A stretch of 52,852 nucleotides of DNA from Deltaproteobacteria bacterium (GCA_019313245.1 JAFDBP010000210.1:1-52852), one strand, 5' to 3'. Positions 28,661-38,191 are shown, counted from the first letter of the stretch. The notes: a model not told the origin generated them from the sequence alone. Numbers and translations are program-made.

Positions 28661-28969
28661 ATGAGCCGCTGCCTACAGAGAGTCTCTGCCGTACTGATTA
28701 CCGTTGCTCTGCTTTTGATTCAGGCGGGGCCGGCAGCTGCCAGCCGCGCCCAGGATCTCGGAAAACGGGGCGAAACGAACATCGCCGCCGACGCTTTGAT
28801 CCTTCGCCCGTTGGGGCTCGTGGCGACCGCAGTCGGCGCGGCAGTCTGGGCCGTGGGAGTCGCTCCGATCGTGGCGATCACCCGTCCGATGGATCTGGGC
28901 GAGTCGGCTCGATACCTCGTCGCCAGGCCCGCCAAATACACGTTCGTGGACCCGCTCGGCTACCACTGA
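28661..28969 (+). CDS. Small secreted or membrane protein, unknown function
   Basis: 102 aa. The signal peptide (MSRCLQRVSAVLITVALLLI then GPAAA) is followed by a short polar segment, a glycine/alanine/valine-rich hydrophobic stretch (about 50-75) and an end reading YTFVDPLGYH. ATG 28661 follows GAGGGGGG by about 6 bp. A 9-bp hairpin at 28978-29002 closes the unit. Small proteins of this shape occur in deltaproteobacterial envelopes; no function is known to me. Confidence 0.6.
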   Translation: MSRCLQRVSAVLITVALLLIQAGPAAASRAQDLGKRGETNIAADALILRPLGLVATAVGAAVWAVGVAPIVAITRPMDLGESARYLVARPAKYTFVDPLGYH

Positions 28970-28977
28970 GCGACGAA

Positions 28978-29002
28978 CCCGCTCGCTTGGCCCGCGAGCG
29001 GG
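28978..29002 (+). terminator. GC-rich terminator-like hairpin
   Basis: CCCGCTCGC (28978-28986) and GCGAGCGGG (28994-29002) form a perfect 9-bp stem with a 7-nt loop, 8 bp after the small secreted-protein gene. No T tract follows. Confidence 0.5.
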
Positions 29003-29137
29003 CAGCTCGATCGCGCACCTCGACAACGCCGGCTCCGACACCCGCGCGCCGCGCCCGTTGCCCCCACGCCCGCGACATGGACCCATTGCAACTGCGCCGG
29101 GTTCCAACCTAAGCTGCGAGCTGGTGGGGGGAGGCGG

Positions 29138-29809
29138 ATGATCGATTCGCGCCCGCTCGGGCGGGGTGAGCTGGAAATTCCGCGGCGCCGGCTGTCGGAT
29201 CGGCTGCGCGCGAGCGGAATCCGGGACGAAAGGGTGCTGGAGGCGATTGCGCGCGTCCCGCGCCACCTTCTGATCCCCGAAGCGCTGCGCGGGCAAGCCT
29301 ACAAAGACGCCTCACTGCCAATCGGAGTCGGTCAGACGATTTCGGCACCGAGCACGGTCGCCGCGATGACCGAGGCGCTCCGCTTGGTGGGAACCGAAAC
29401 CGTATTGGAGGTGGGTACGGGTTCCGGCTACCAGGCGGCGATTCTGTCGCGATTGGTGGCTCGGGTGGTGTCGATCGAGCGGATTCCCCGGCTCGCGGCG
29501 CGGGCCCGCACGGCGCTCGACAACCTCGGCGTCAGCAACGTGGTGGTCCACCTCGGCGACGGTACGGCGGGGCGTCCTTCCGAAGCTCCCTTCGATGCGA
29601 TCGTGGTCACCGCGGGAGGACCAGAAGTGCCGAAACCTCTGTTGTTGCAACTCGCGCCAGGGGGGTATCTGGTGGGACCGTTTGGCCCGCGCGACAGACA
29701 GCAATTGATCCGAATGCGGCGCGATGACCGCGGGGAATTCAGCCGCGAGGAACTCGGCCCTTGTCGATTCGTCGAATTACTCGGTACGCACGGATGGGCT
29801 GCCGCTTAG
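29138..29809 (+). CDS. pcm: Protein-L-isoaspartate O-methyltransferase
   Basis: 223 aa. It repairs isoaspartyl damage in proteins using SAM. The family pattern is complete: PRHLLIPEALRGQAYKDASL, PIGVGQTISAPSTVAAMTEA, the SAM-binding LEVGTGSGYQAAIL, and FDAIVVTAGGPEVPKPLLLQ followed by LAPGG. The start ATG 29138 has GGGGGAGG upstream. The NlpD-like gene overlaps its end, giving the pcm-nlpD pair known from other Proteobacteria (surE-pcm-nlpD-rpoS), but rpoS is not downstream. Confidence 0.93.
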   Translation: MIDSRPLGRGELEIPRRRLSDRLRASGIRDERVLEAIARVPRHLLIPEALRGQAYKDASLPIGVGQTISAPSTVAAMTEALRLVGTETVLEVGTGSGYQAAILSRLVARVVSIERIPRLAARARTALDNLGVSNVVVHLGDGTAGRPSEAPFDAIVVTAGGPEVPKPLLLQLAPGGYLVGPFGPRDRQQLIRMRRDDRGEFSREELGPCRFVELLGTHGWAAA

Positions 29810-30483
29810 CAGTGGTCGCCGCCCGCGGCGTGGCGATCGCCGTCTGGGTCGCGATCGCGCTCGCGCTGGGCTGTGCGTCGACGCCGGACGACTCGGCTGG
29901 GGTCACGCACATCCTGCAGCCAGGCGAAAATCTCTACCGACTCTCTCGGTTCTACGGCGTTCCCGTCGCCGACATCATCGCAGCCAACGATATCGACGAC
30001 GTGACGGCGCTCAACGTGGGACAGCGCATCTGGATCCCGAATGCGAAGCGGGGCGCCTCGGAGAGATCGCTCGCCGGAAGCGGTGCGCATTCGGCGGCGC
30101 GGCAGGCGCAGGATCTGGAGCTGATCTGGCCGGTGCGCGGAAAATTGAGTTCTCGTTTTGGCCCGCGCAATGGGCGCGGTCACGACGGCATCGACATCCC
30201 CGCCAAGTCCGGCACTCCGATCGTCGCTGCGGCGGCGGGCCGGGTGATTCACAGCGGGCGCGGGCTCGGAGACTACGGCCGGGTCGTCATCGTGAAGCAC
30301 GAAGGTCACTACTCGACCGTCTACGCCCACAACCGGCGCAATCGCGTCGAGAAGGGGGATTTCGTCGAGAAGGGGGAGGTGATCGGTGAAGTCGGTTCGA
30401 GCGGCAACGCGAGCGGCCCCCATGTGCACTTCGAAGTGCGGCGCAATCGCAAACCGCTGGACCCGATGCTCTTTCTGCCGTGA
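29794..30483 (+). CDS. nlpD: LysM-M23 lipoprotein (NlpD-like)
   Basis: 229 aa. A lipoprotein signal with lipobox LALGC (Cys about 26) is followed by a LysM domain (about 36-80, ILQPGENLYRLSRFYGVPVA) and an M23 peptidase domain (about 110-229, with FGPRNGRGHDGIDIPAKSG and the HVHFE motif). The metal-ligand residues H..D and HxH appear present, unlike E. coli NlpD, where they are degenerate, so it may be an active endopeptidase. ATG 29794 gives a good lipoprotein signal; TTG 29761 (GAGG upstream) would extend it. It overlaps pcm and is translationally coupled. Confidence 0.88.
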   Translation: MGCRLAVVAARGVAIAVWVAIALALGCASTPDDSAGVTHILQPGENLYRLSRFYGVPVADIIAANDIDDVTALNVGQRIWIPNAKRGASERSLAGSGAHSAARQAQDLELIWPVRGKLSSRFGPRNGRGHDGIDIPAKSGTPIVAAAAGRVIHSGRGLGDYGRVVIVKHEGHYSTVYAHNRRNRVEKGDFVEKGEVIGEVGSSGNASGPHVHFEVRRNRKPLDPMLFLP

Positions 30484-30529
30484 GATCTCGCGGGCCGATT
30501 CGCAGGCGTTTTGCCGGAGAGGTCGCCGC

Positions 30530-32473
30530 ATGAGGGCGATTTCAGCGACGATCGCAATCCCGCTCGCACTCTGCGCATTCGGTCTGCTCGCGTGCAGCGA
30601 GAGCGATCGGACCCGATTGAAAGCGCGCCTCGGGAGCGCCGAAGCGCAGTTCGAGATCGGACAGCGCGCCGAGGCCGGTGCGGACGGACCGCCCGATTAC
30701 GAATTGGCGGCCGAGTGGTATCGCAAGGCCTCGACGTATCCCGCTGCCGGTTACGCATTGTCGGAACTCATCGCGCGGGATCAGATCCAACCCGCACGAG
30801 ACGGCGAGCGCGAGGCGCTCCTACTCGCCGCCGCCGAGGGCGATCACACGCGGGCCCAGCTCGCACTGGCTGAGCTTTTGCTTCAAACCGGGACGCAACG
30901 CGAAGCCGAGGCGTTGGATTGGTTCCGGCGGGCGGCGGAGGCGGGCGATTCCGACGCGCAGTTCTACCTCGGCTCGCGGTTGCTGCGGGAAGACGCCGCG
31001 GAGACGAATCCCGTCGAGGCGGTTCGCCTGTTGACTCTGGCCGCGGAGAGCGACCACCCAGCTGCACAGCGCCTGCTCGGCGACGCCTACGCGGAGGGCC
31101 GCGGCGTCGCGATCGACCTCGCGCAATCGACCCGGTGGTACCGCGCAGCGGCAGAACAGGGGGATGTCAGCGCCCAGCTGGCGTTGGGGAAGCGATATGC
31201 CGAGGGGGCCGGCGTCGACCCGGATCCCGTCGAGGCGGCGAACTGGTATCTCGTCGCCGCGGAACAGGGCGATGCCGAGGCGCAGTCCGAACTCGGTTAC
31301 GCGTATTCGATGGGTAACGGAGTTCCGCAGAGCTACCAGAGCGCGGGAAAGTGGTTGCAGGCGGCAGCTGAGCAGGGGAACCCAGTCGCGCAGAACCGGC
31401 TCGGCGTGCTCTATACGAACAATCTGCTGGCGGCGACCGAGAACAGCCAACTCCCCGAATGGGCCCAACAGGCGTTGATGCGGGGACTGAAGGTTCCCGA
31501 TGCGCTGCTCGCCAAGTCGGCCAGCGAGCAGAGTGAGGGGGCGCGCAACGCGAACCAGCTCGCGGCGCTGAAGTGGTTTCGCGCGGCGGCCGAGCAGGGC
31601 TTTGCGGCCGCGCAACTCAACCTCGCGGTGGCCTATGAGCGCGGAAGAGGTGTCGATCGCGACCCGCTGGTCGCGCTGGATTGGTGCACGAAGGCCGCCG
31701 AGCAGGGCCTGGATCGCGCGCAGATGCACCTCGGCGAAATCTACGAGCGCGGAGCCGAGGGCATTCCGCGAGACTTGAACAAGGCCCGCGCCTGGTATCG
31801 ACGCGCCGCGGAGGAGGGCTCCGCCAGGGCCCAGGTGGCGTTGGCGCTGCGCTATCTCAACGGGAGCGGGATGGCGGTCGACCCAGCGGAAGCTGCCCGT
31901 TGGTTCGAGAAGGCGGCGGAACAGGGCGATGTCGAGGCCCAGGTCAGCCTGGCCGTGCTCTATCACGAGGGTCGAGGCGTCGCGAAGAATGCCGCGGAGT
32001 CCGCCCGGTGGTACACGCGGGCCGCAGAATCCGGCGACCCGGTCGCCGCCAACCGATTGGGCCGGATCTACCTCGAGGGAACGGGCGTTGCCACCGATCA
32101 CGCGAAGGCGATCGAGTGGTATCGGCGCGCCGCCGAGCAGGGTTATGTGCCGGCTCAACTCAATCTGGGTGCGCTGTATGCGGAAGGTCGCGTCATCGAG
32201 CAGGACCACGTCGAGGCGATGACGTGGTTTCGGAAGGCCGCAGAGCAAGACGACGATCTCGGTCAGATCAATCTGGGAATTGGATACTTCAAGGGACAGG
32301 GCGTCCCTCGAGACCTGGTCGCGGCCCATATGTGGTTCACACTCAGCGATGCGAACAGTGCCGACCAGTGGCGAAAGAACACCGAGGTCAAGCTCACGCG
32401 CTACGAACTCGAAAAGTCGCAAAGGCTCGCGCGGGAATGGCGCGAAGCGCGAAAAACTCCATCGAATCAGTAG
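30530..32473 (+). CDS. Sel1-repeat lipoprotein
   Basis: 647 aa. The signal MRAISATIAIPLALCAFGLL ends in lipobox ACSE. The rest is almost entirely Sel1-like repeats of about 36 residues with the pattern A..WY..AAEQG...AQ..LG..Y..G.GV..D; I count roughly 14. Such solenoids are protein-protein interaction scaffolds in envelope and stress pathways. A less regular segment at about residues 305-335 (NNLLAATENSQLPEWAQQAL) interrupts the array. ATG 30530 follows GGAGAGG and lies 46 bp after the NlpD-like gene, so they may be one operon. Confidence 0.88.
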   Translation: MRAISATIAIPLALCAFGLLACSESDRTRLKARLGSAEAQFEIGQRAEAGADGPPDYELAAEWYRKASTYPAAGYALSELIARDQIQPARDGEREALLLAAAEGDHTRAQLALAELLLQTGTQREAEALDWFRRAAEAGDSDAQFYLGSRLLREDAAETNPVEAVRLLTLAAESDHPAAQRLLGDAYAEGRGVAIDLAQSTRWYRAAAEQGDVSAQLALGKRYAEGAGVDPDPVEAANWYLVAAEQGDAEAQSELGYAYSMGNGVPQSYQSAGKWLQAAAEQGNPVAQNRLGVLYTNNLLAATENSQLPEWAQQALMRGLKVPDALLAKSASEQSEGARNANQLAALKWFRAAAEQGFAAAQLNLAVAYERGRGVDRDPLVALDWCTKAAEQGLDRAQMHLGEIYERGAEGIPRDLNKARAWYRRAAEEGSARAQVALALRYLNGSGMAVDPAEAARWFEKAAEQGDVEAQVSLAVLYHEGRGVAKNAAESARWYTRAAESGDPVAANRLGRIYLEGTGVATDHAKAIEWYRRAAEQGYVPAQLNLGALYAEGRVIEQDHVEAMTWFRKAAEQDDDLGQINLGIGYFKGQGVPRDLVAAHMWFTLSDANSADQWRKNTEVKLTRYELEKSQRLAREWREARKTPSNQ

Positions 32474-32785
32474 GCGATTACCGCTCGGCATCTTGAAAAC
32501 TTGTGACATACGCAATTGGATGAAACCTGTCGATCGCTAGAAGCCGGGACCGAGAAGCGATCGCGCGGGCCGCAGCCGATTTTGCGCGAGGCAACAGCTG
32601 TGGATCAGATCCCACACCGGTGCTTCAGGCAGGTGTTCTCCTTACACTGCGTCGCACGAGGGGAGGTTCGCTCCAGATCGTCGGGCCGTTTTCCCGTCTG
32701 CTCCGTTGACTTGAGACCCCACCCCGAACCACAGGCTGGACCATGTCGAAAAAAGCTTTCTCTTTCAGTAGCCTCCCGCTTTCAC
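32474..32785. other. Intergenic region before tRNA-Arg, no gene seen
   Basis: 312 bp. No ORF has coding character and no strong hairpin was found. TTGACT at 32706-32711 looks like a -35 but no -10 follows at proper spacing. It probably contains the tRNA promoter, which I could not place. Confidence 0.5.
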
Positions 32786-32861
32786 GCCCCCGTAGCTCAG
32801 AGGATAGAGCGACGGTTTCCTAAACCGCAGGCCGGAGGTTCGAGTCCTCCCGGGGGCACCA
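32786..32861 (+). tRNA. tRNA-Arg (CCT)
   Basis: 76 nt. The acceptor GCCCCCG pairs with CGGGGGC. The D arm is GCTC/GAGC. The anticodon loop TTCCTAA gives CCT; the stem ACGGT/ACCGC has an A-C mismatch at its outer pair. The T arm is GGAGG-TTCGAGT-CCTCC, and CCA is encoded (32859-32861). Confidence 0.94.
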
Positions 32862-33059
32862 CTGTGCTGCAGCGAATTGGGGTTTTGTCTGTAGCGCGAC
32901 GGCCTGAAGATTTTCGAGAACATGACCGAACTCAATGCGCGTGGGTGGTGTTTCGGGGTATCGTGCCCGGGACACTGACCGGACATAGCGGCGGAGTGTT
33001 CTCGAGACCTGGAGGTTGGTTGATCTGAATGCGGCCCTCTCGCTTCTTGCACTCCGGGT

Positions 33060-33923
33060 ATGGCTGTGACTGATTCGAAGCCAAGCGGCCTCACGAAAGA
33101 ATCGGCGTTCCGAATCTTCAAGATCACCATCTTCTGGATCTTGATGGCCAATCTCCTCTACTACCTGTACGAGGACGTGACCGCTTACCTGTATGTCGAG
33201 CAGCCCTCACTGTTCGACACGCTGGAGGCCTTTGCGGTCTCGATCGATTACATCGCGTGGATGGTTCTGATCGTCCTGTTCGAGCTAGAGACGAATGCTC
33301 AATCGAAGGATCGGTTTACCGGAGCGCGCAAGTGGGTCATCACCGGCCTCACGGCAGCTTGCTACGTGGTTCTCGTCTACGCCGCATACGGCTACGCGGC
33401 GGGTCTGGTGAATACCTACAATTTCGAGCCCCTCGAGGACAATACGGCCTGTTACTTCGCCAACACCAATTTCGCGTTCATGACCGACTCCGCGAGACCC
33501 GTCGAGTTGACGGACAAGAACTGCCGCGATCTGGAAGCGGAAAAACTCTTCAAGAGCCCGACTGACCATGTGCTCGCAACCGAATCGGTTCTGCCGGCGC
33601 TCATCAGGCTCGGCTGGGTCGATATATTCAACTCGAACGCGTGGCTGCTCGTGGTCCTGTTGTTCCAGATCGAGCTCTCTCTCGAACAAGCCAAGATGCT
33701 CACGAAACGCCGATTGAAGATCATCATGGTATGGAAGGGCTTTGCCTATCTGGTGCTGCTCCTCTGCGCGATCTATTGGACCATCTTCAGCTCATTCATC
33801 GATTGGTGGGACGCCTGGCTGTGGCTGGTCGCGTTCATTCTGATCGATCTCAACATGCTCGGTCTCGATGAGACCCAGAATCAACAGGCGGCCAACCGGG
33901 CCGCTGCCGCGGAAGCGAATTAG
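33060..33923 (+). CDS. Polytopic membrane protein, unknown function
   Basis: 287 aa with about six hydrophobic segments: 18-40 (IFWILMANLLYYLYEDV), 55-75, 92-117 (VITGLTAACYVVLVYAAYGY), 185-205 (AWLLVVLLFQIEL), 219-243 and 250-270. A soluble loop of about 65 residues (118-180) with two cysteines lies between the third and fourth. The C-terminus is Ala/Asn-rich. The ribosome-binding site is weak (CTCCGGG). Its stop overlaps the convergent gene's stop by 3 bp. Not recognised; no charged pore or transporter motif seen. Confidence 0.75.
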   Translation: MAVTDSKPSGLTKESAFRIFKITIFWILMANLLYYLYEDVTAYLYVEQPSLFDTLEAFAVSIDYIAWMVLIVLFELETNAQSKDRFTGARKWVITGLTAACYVVLVYAAYGYAAGLVNTYNFEPLEDNTACYFANTNFAFMTDSARPVELTDKNCRDLEAEKLFKSPTDHVLATESVLPALIRLGWVDIFNSNAWLLVVLLFQIELSLEQAKMLTKRRLKIIMVWKGFAYLVLLLCAIYWTIFSSFIDWWDAWLWLVAFILIDLNMLGLDETQNQQAANRAAAAEAN

Positions 33924-36289
33924 TCGGGCGCTTCGGTGAGCACGGGGTAACGCTTCGCCGCCGAACGCGCGACGTCGCCGCCCAGCTCGATCGCCGCGCT
34001 CAGCAACTTTTGCGCGCTCTCACGGTCATTTGATGCGGCGTGTAGGACCGCGAGCCCCAGCGGTGCAACCCAGCTGTTCGGGTAGAGCCGTCTCACCAAT
34101 AGGAAGGTGCGATACGCGTCCTGGTTGCGGCCTCCGCTCAGATAGGCCATCGCGAGCGTCTCGTTACCGGTTTCGTGGTTGGGTTCGAGCGCAACGGCTG
34201 CCTCGAGCATCGCAATGCCGCGCTCCAATTCGCCGGCCTGCAGGTACTGCACGCCCAGATTGAAGCGCGACTCGAAGTGGCTCGGCGAGGCCGCGACGGC
34301 CCGCTCGAAATGCGCGACCGCGAGCTCGCGTTCGCCGCGCAGCAGATAGAGATTGGCGAGGTTGTTCAGCACGGAAACGGCCTGAGGGTGGTCGGGGCGA
34401 AGCGCCAGCGCCGCCTCGTAGTAACGCAGTGCCTCTTCGATTCGCTGCTGTTGCCCGTAGGTCACGCCGAGGTTGTAGCGGGCCTCGAAGGAGTCGGGAT
34501 CGAGTTCGAGCACGCGTACGAAGGCAGCTTCGGCCTCCGGATAACGGCCCGCGCGCTGCAAGCTGTCTCCGAGGCCGAGATAGAGGCCGGGGCTGGAATC
34601 GTGCAGGATGAGCGCTTCGCGGTACAGGCGAATCGATTCCGTCAACTCGCCCCGGTCGCGCTTGAGTTCGGCCAACTCGGCGAGTGCGCCGATCGAGTTC
34701 GGATTCACGCGCAGCGCGCGCTCGACATAGTGCTCGGCCTCGCCCGAGTTGCCCTTCAGGCGCGCGATCGAACCCAGATTCAACAGCGCGTCCGCGTTGT
34801 TCGGGTCCAGGGCGAGCGCCTTGCGAAACTCGGTTCGGGCCTCGTCAATTTCACCGCGGCGAAGATGGGCGTTTCCCAGATTGTTGTGGATCTCGGTTGA
34901 GGATTCTTTGGCATCCGCCTCCGCGTAGCCCAACGCGCGAAGCGCTTCGAGGTTCTCGGCGAGCGCTCGGGAGTCGTAATCCTCGATGGCTTCCGCTTCG
35001 GAGTCATCGTCAGGGGTCTCGTGGGTCGTCACATAGCGGATCGGGTGTTTCTCGAGAAAACCCGGTTCGAAGACATCGAGCACCTTGCCGTCCATGTCCC
35101 GACCGATGGGGATGCCGAGGTAGTGGAGCAGGGTGGGCATCACGTCGAGCACCGAAGCGCCTTCGAGCGTCGCTCCCGTCTGGATGTGCGGGCCCGCCGC
35201 GAGAAAGATTCCGTAGGGCTCGTGATCGAGGTGCGCGGTGCGCATGTCGACGGAGGCTTCGCTGCGGATGCGGCGCTCGCCGCTCTTGAAGCCGTGATCC
35301 GAAAGCACGAAGACGGCGGTGGTGTCGAGATCGATCTTTGCGAGCACGCGCCCGAGCAGCTCGTCCTGGTAGATGTACCACTCGGCGACCGTGTCGCGGT
35401 AACGCGCGAACTCGGCTTCATCGACCCAGGGCAACTGCGGCGGCGCGTATTTCATGAACAAATGAGACAGGCTGTCGACCTGCTCGAAGTAGAGCATGAA
35501 GAGTTCGTAGTCGTAATTCGAGAGCAGGTGCTCTGCAATCGCCGTGTAGCCCTGGGCGGTGACCGCGTATTGCTGGAAGAGGTGAATGGGATTGTTCGGG
35601 TCGCGCCGCGCATCCCGAACCGGATCGAACATCTCCACGCGGTAGGTGTCCGGCTCCACGTGTACGAAGCGTCGAACGAATTCCGGGGAGAGCTGCTGTT
35701 CCGCGGGGATCAGCGCGTCGACCTCGGAGAGGAGTTCGGGCGGATGGGTCTTCCGCGCGTCGCGATCGCCGCGAGCCGTAGACCCGAAGCCGTGAAACCC
35801 GAGCGCGTCGGAGACGATGATTCCGTCGCCGACGTCTTCGGCGGGGTAGGTCGCCCACCAACCGATCGCAATCGACTTGCGGCCCCGCTCGGCCAACAGA
35901 TTCCAGATCGCCTTCGCCTTGCGGTTATGACTGCGCACCGGCGCGCGGCTGCCGTCTGGACGGTCGACGAGAAACCAGCTGATGCCGTGTTGCTCCGCGG
36001 TTTTTCCGGTCGCAACGCTGGTCCAGATCACGGGTGAGAGCGCGATGTCGTCCGCGGTCCGGATCGAACCGGTCACGCCCCGCTCTCGCAGGACTTCGAA
36101 ATTCGGGAGCTTGCCGTGGGCGGCGATGGCATCGATGATCGCCCAATCCGCGCCGTCGATGGCGATGACGACGGCCCGAGTTCCAATCCCTGCGGGAGGC
36201 TCCGCCTCAGCGCACCCGGCGAGCCAGGCTGCGACCACCAGCGCGAATACCCTCCAGCCGATTCCGTTGACCCGCTTTGTCCACAACAC
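33920..36289 (-). CDS. Type I phosphodiesterase/phosphatase-like lipoprotein with TPR domain
   Basis: 789 aa. A lipoprotein signal with lipobox LAGC is followed by an alkaline-phosphatase-superfamily domain (about 28-430): AVVIAIDGADWAIID metal ligand, nucleophile region PVIWTSVATGKT, later VLSDHGF and DHEPYGIF. From about residue 465 to the end there are about nine TPR units (NNLGNAHLRRGEIDEARTEF and similar). The fusion of a phosphohydrolase or phosphotransferase fold to TPRs suggests a membrane-anchored enzyme that recruits partners. GTG 36289 (5 bp after the upstream stop) is a best guess; TTG 36286 is possible and no SD is evident. It is the third gene of a minus-strand unit. Confidence 0.83.
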   Translation of the reverse strand: MLWTKRVNGIGWRVFALVVAAWLAGCAEAEPPAGIGTRAVVIAIDGADWAIIDAIAAHGKLPNFEVLRERGVTGSIRTADDIALSPVIWTSVATGKTAEQHGISWFLVDRPDGSRAPVRSHNRKAKAIWNLLAERGRKSIAIGWWATYPAEDVGDGIIVSDALGFHGFGSTARGDRDARKTHPPELLSEVDALIPAEQQLSPEFVRRFVHVEPDTYRVEMFDPVRDARRDPNNPIHLFQQYAVTAQGYTAIAEHLLSNYDYELFMLYFEQVDSLSHLFMKYAPPQLPWVDEAEFARYRDTVAEWYIYQDELLGRVLAKIDLDTTAVFVLSDHGFKSGERRIRSEASVDMRTAHLDHEPYGIFLAAGPHIQTGATLEGASVLDVMPTLLHYLGIPIGRDMDGKVLDVFEPGFLEKHPIRYVTTHETPDDDSEAEAIEDYDSRALAENLEALRALGYAEADAKESSTEIHNNLGNAHLRRGEIDEARTEFRKALALDPNNADALLNLGSIARLKGNSGEAEHYVERALRVNPNSIGALAELAELKRDRGELTESIRLYREALILHDSSPGLYLGLGDSLQRAGRYPEAEAAFVRVLELDPDSFEARYNLGVTYGQQQRIEEALRYYEAALALRPDHPQAVSVLNNLANLYLLRGERELAVAHFERAVAASPSHFESRFNLGVQYLQAGELERGIAMLEAAVALEPNHETGNETLAMAYLSGGRNQDAYRTFLLVRRLYPNSWVAPLGLAVLHAASNDRESAQKLLSAAIELGGDVARSAAKRYPVLTEAPD

Positions 36290-36294
36290 AGCAA

Positions 36295-38184
36295 TCAGCC
36301 GCGCGGAATGATCGGCAGGATCACTCTGGATGGATGTGACGCGTCGTGATGAATCGTGACGCCGACGGGCTGTAACCGGGTGGCGGTCGCGATTTCGCCA
36401 CCGGTGTTGGGGTTGGGGTCGTAGTGCGGGGCGCGGCTGCTCGTGATCTGGAAGCGAATTCGATGCCCCTTCTTGAAGACGTTCGAAGTGAGCATGTCGC
36501 CGATCCGCACCCGATAGATGCGCCCCGGTTCCATCAGGGTCTGTCGATCGAATCCCTCCCGGTAGCGCAGGCGTAGATAACCCGCTTCCGGACCATTGAT
36601 CGCGTAGGACGTCCCGTCCGGGTGAACATCCGTCACGCGAACGGCCAGATCCGTATCGGGCCGATCGATCGAAACGAAGAGTTCCGCGACCATCTCTCCC
36701 GTGACTTCGAGATCGCGCTCGAGCGGTTCCGTGGTGTAGACGAGGACGTCCGCGCGCGATTCGACGCCGGCCTGATCCAGTGCGCCCGAGGTCTCGAATT
36801 GCGCGTCCCAGATCGGGTTGCTGGGATCGAACACATAGCGGTCGGCCGGTTCCGCGCCTCCGGGTGACGCGGTCGAAAGCCGCCCGTCTCCCAGCGCCGT
36901 CGAGGCGTTTCCCCGCCCGCGCAGGTACCAGGTTCGAGGCTGTGCGCGCTCGAGCGGCCATTCGTCCTCGAAGCGCCAGGTGTTGTCCCCCATCACGAAG
37001 AGTCGTACGGGCGGTTCTGCATCGATGCCGTTGGCGTGGCCCTTGAGTCGAGCGTCGAACCAGCGAAGCAGGAGGGCTTCGAAATCGAGCCCCGCGTTGG
37101 GGCCGAAGTCGATTTCGCCGAATTGGGTCTGCAACACGTGGATGCTGCTGTGCGTCCACGGTCCGATGATGAGTTTGGTGCGCTCCCGCGCTTCGGGCGT
37201 TGCCGCTTCTCGCCGCATGCCGTTGAATCCGCGCGTCGCGCCGACGGGGCCGTAATTGTTGTCGTACCAGCCGGTCACCAGATAGACCGGCGCCCGCATG
37301 CGCTCGAAATCCCGCTCGACATCCGCGAAACGCCACCATTCGCTGTCGTCGGGATGTTTTACCCACTCGTAATAATAGGGTGCCCAGCGCTGCAGCAGGT
37401 CGGTTTCGATCAGCGGCCGCTTCATGTAGTAGTCGCGGCGCTGTGGCAGCCATTCCGCGTAGGCGGCCTCGTAACCCCAGGGCCCCGATTCGTCGCCCGC
37501 GCGGCGGCGCAGGTCGGGGACGATCAGCGGGATGAACCAATCGAACCAGGTCAGGTTGAATGCGCCTCCCTGATAGAAGAAATGGTGACTCGACGTCGGG
37601 GTCATGCTGGGAACGGCCGTGACGTAGTGCGGCGGGTCCTGGGAGAGTGCCAGCCACTGGACGTAACCCGGGTAGGACTGGCCGTAGGAGCCCACCCGGC
37701 CGTTGCTCCGCGAGTGGGCTGCCGCCCACTCGACGACGTCATACCCGTCCTGTTTCTCGTTGCGGTAGGCCTCGAATTCGCCTTCGGAGGTGTAGCGACC
37801 TCGAACATCGACGAGAAAGACCAGGTAACCGCGCTGGGCGGCCTTGATCGGAAACTCGGGCTCATCCGCGTATTTTTCCTGGCCGTACGGAGTTCGATAG
37901 ACGATCGCGGGGAAGCGCCCCGGCGCGTCGGGGCGAAACAGCGTCGCTCGCAGCTTGACACTGTCGCGCAGCGGAATCTCGACCCGCCGCTCCACGACGA
38001 TGTTCGGATACGACTCGAGCGCGATCGCGGGCGATGGATTTGTTTTCGAAGACGCGCCTCCCGCAGCGGAGCACGAAACCGAATGAATCGCGACCAGAAG
38101 CAGAATCGCCGCGCTCAGCAGCGGTTGGACTGCACCCTGCAAAGCGTTGCCGCAAAACCCATCTACGAGTCGATTTGCGCGCAT
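36295..38184 (-). CDS. CocE/NonD-type hydrolase (X-Pro dipeptidyl-peptidase family) lipoprotein
   Basis: 629 aa. The N-terminal signal ends in a lipobox-like HSVSCSA. The alpha/beta hydrolase core has FPAIVYRTPYGQ, FLVDVRGRYTSEGEF and the nucleophile elbow GSYGQSYPG. The C-terminal beta domain typical of the CocE/S15 group follows (about 400-629). Substrates in this family range from acyl esters (cocaine esterase, glutaryl acylases) to X-Pro peptides and cannot be predicted. ATG 38184 lies 7 bp after the PPOX-fold gene and 5 bp separate its stop from the next start, so the three genes form one operon. Confidence 0.88.
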   Translation of the reverse strand: MRANRLVDGFCGNALQGAVQPLLSAAILLLVAIHSVSCSAAGGASSKTNPSPAIALESYPNIVVERRVEIPLRDSVKLRATLFRPDAPGRFPAIVYRTPYGQEKYADEPEFPIKAAQRGYLVFLVDVRGRYTSEGEFEAYRNEKQDGYDVVEWAAAHSRSNGRVGSYGQSYPGYVQWLALSQDPPHYVTAVPSMTPTSSHHFFYQGGAFNLTWFDWFIPLIVPDLRRRAGDESGPWGYEAAYAEWLPQRRDYYMKRPLIETDLLQRWAPYYYEWVKHPDDSEWWRFADVERDFERMRAPVYLVTGWYDNNYGPVGATRGFNGMRREAATPEARERTKLIIGPWTHSSIHVLQTQFGEIDFGPNAGLDFEALLLRWFDARLKGHANGIDAEPPVRLFVMGDNTWRFEDEWPLERAQPRTWYLRGRGNASTALGDGRLSTASPGGAEPADRYVFDPSNPIWDAQFETSGALDQAGVESRADVLVYTTEPLERDLEVTGEMVAELFVSIDRPDTDLAVRVTDVHPDGTSYAINGPEAGYLRLRYREGFDRQTLMEPGRIYRVRIGDMLTSNVFKKGHRIRFQITSSRAPHYDPNPNTGGEIATATRLQPVGVTIHHDASHPSRVILPIIPRG

Positions 38185-38191
38185 GGAAACC

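Noticed and set aside
30530-32473. CRISPR or DNA tandem repeat in the Sel1 gene
   Set aside because: The repetition is at the protein level (Sel1 motif) with diverged DNA.
36289-37729. Extension of the phosphodiesterase-TPR frame through the CocE-like gene
   Set aside because: The extra 480 codons are an out-of-frame shadow of the CocE-like gene; the lipoprotein signal shows the real start near 36289.
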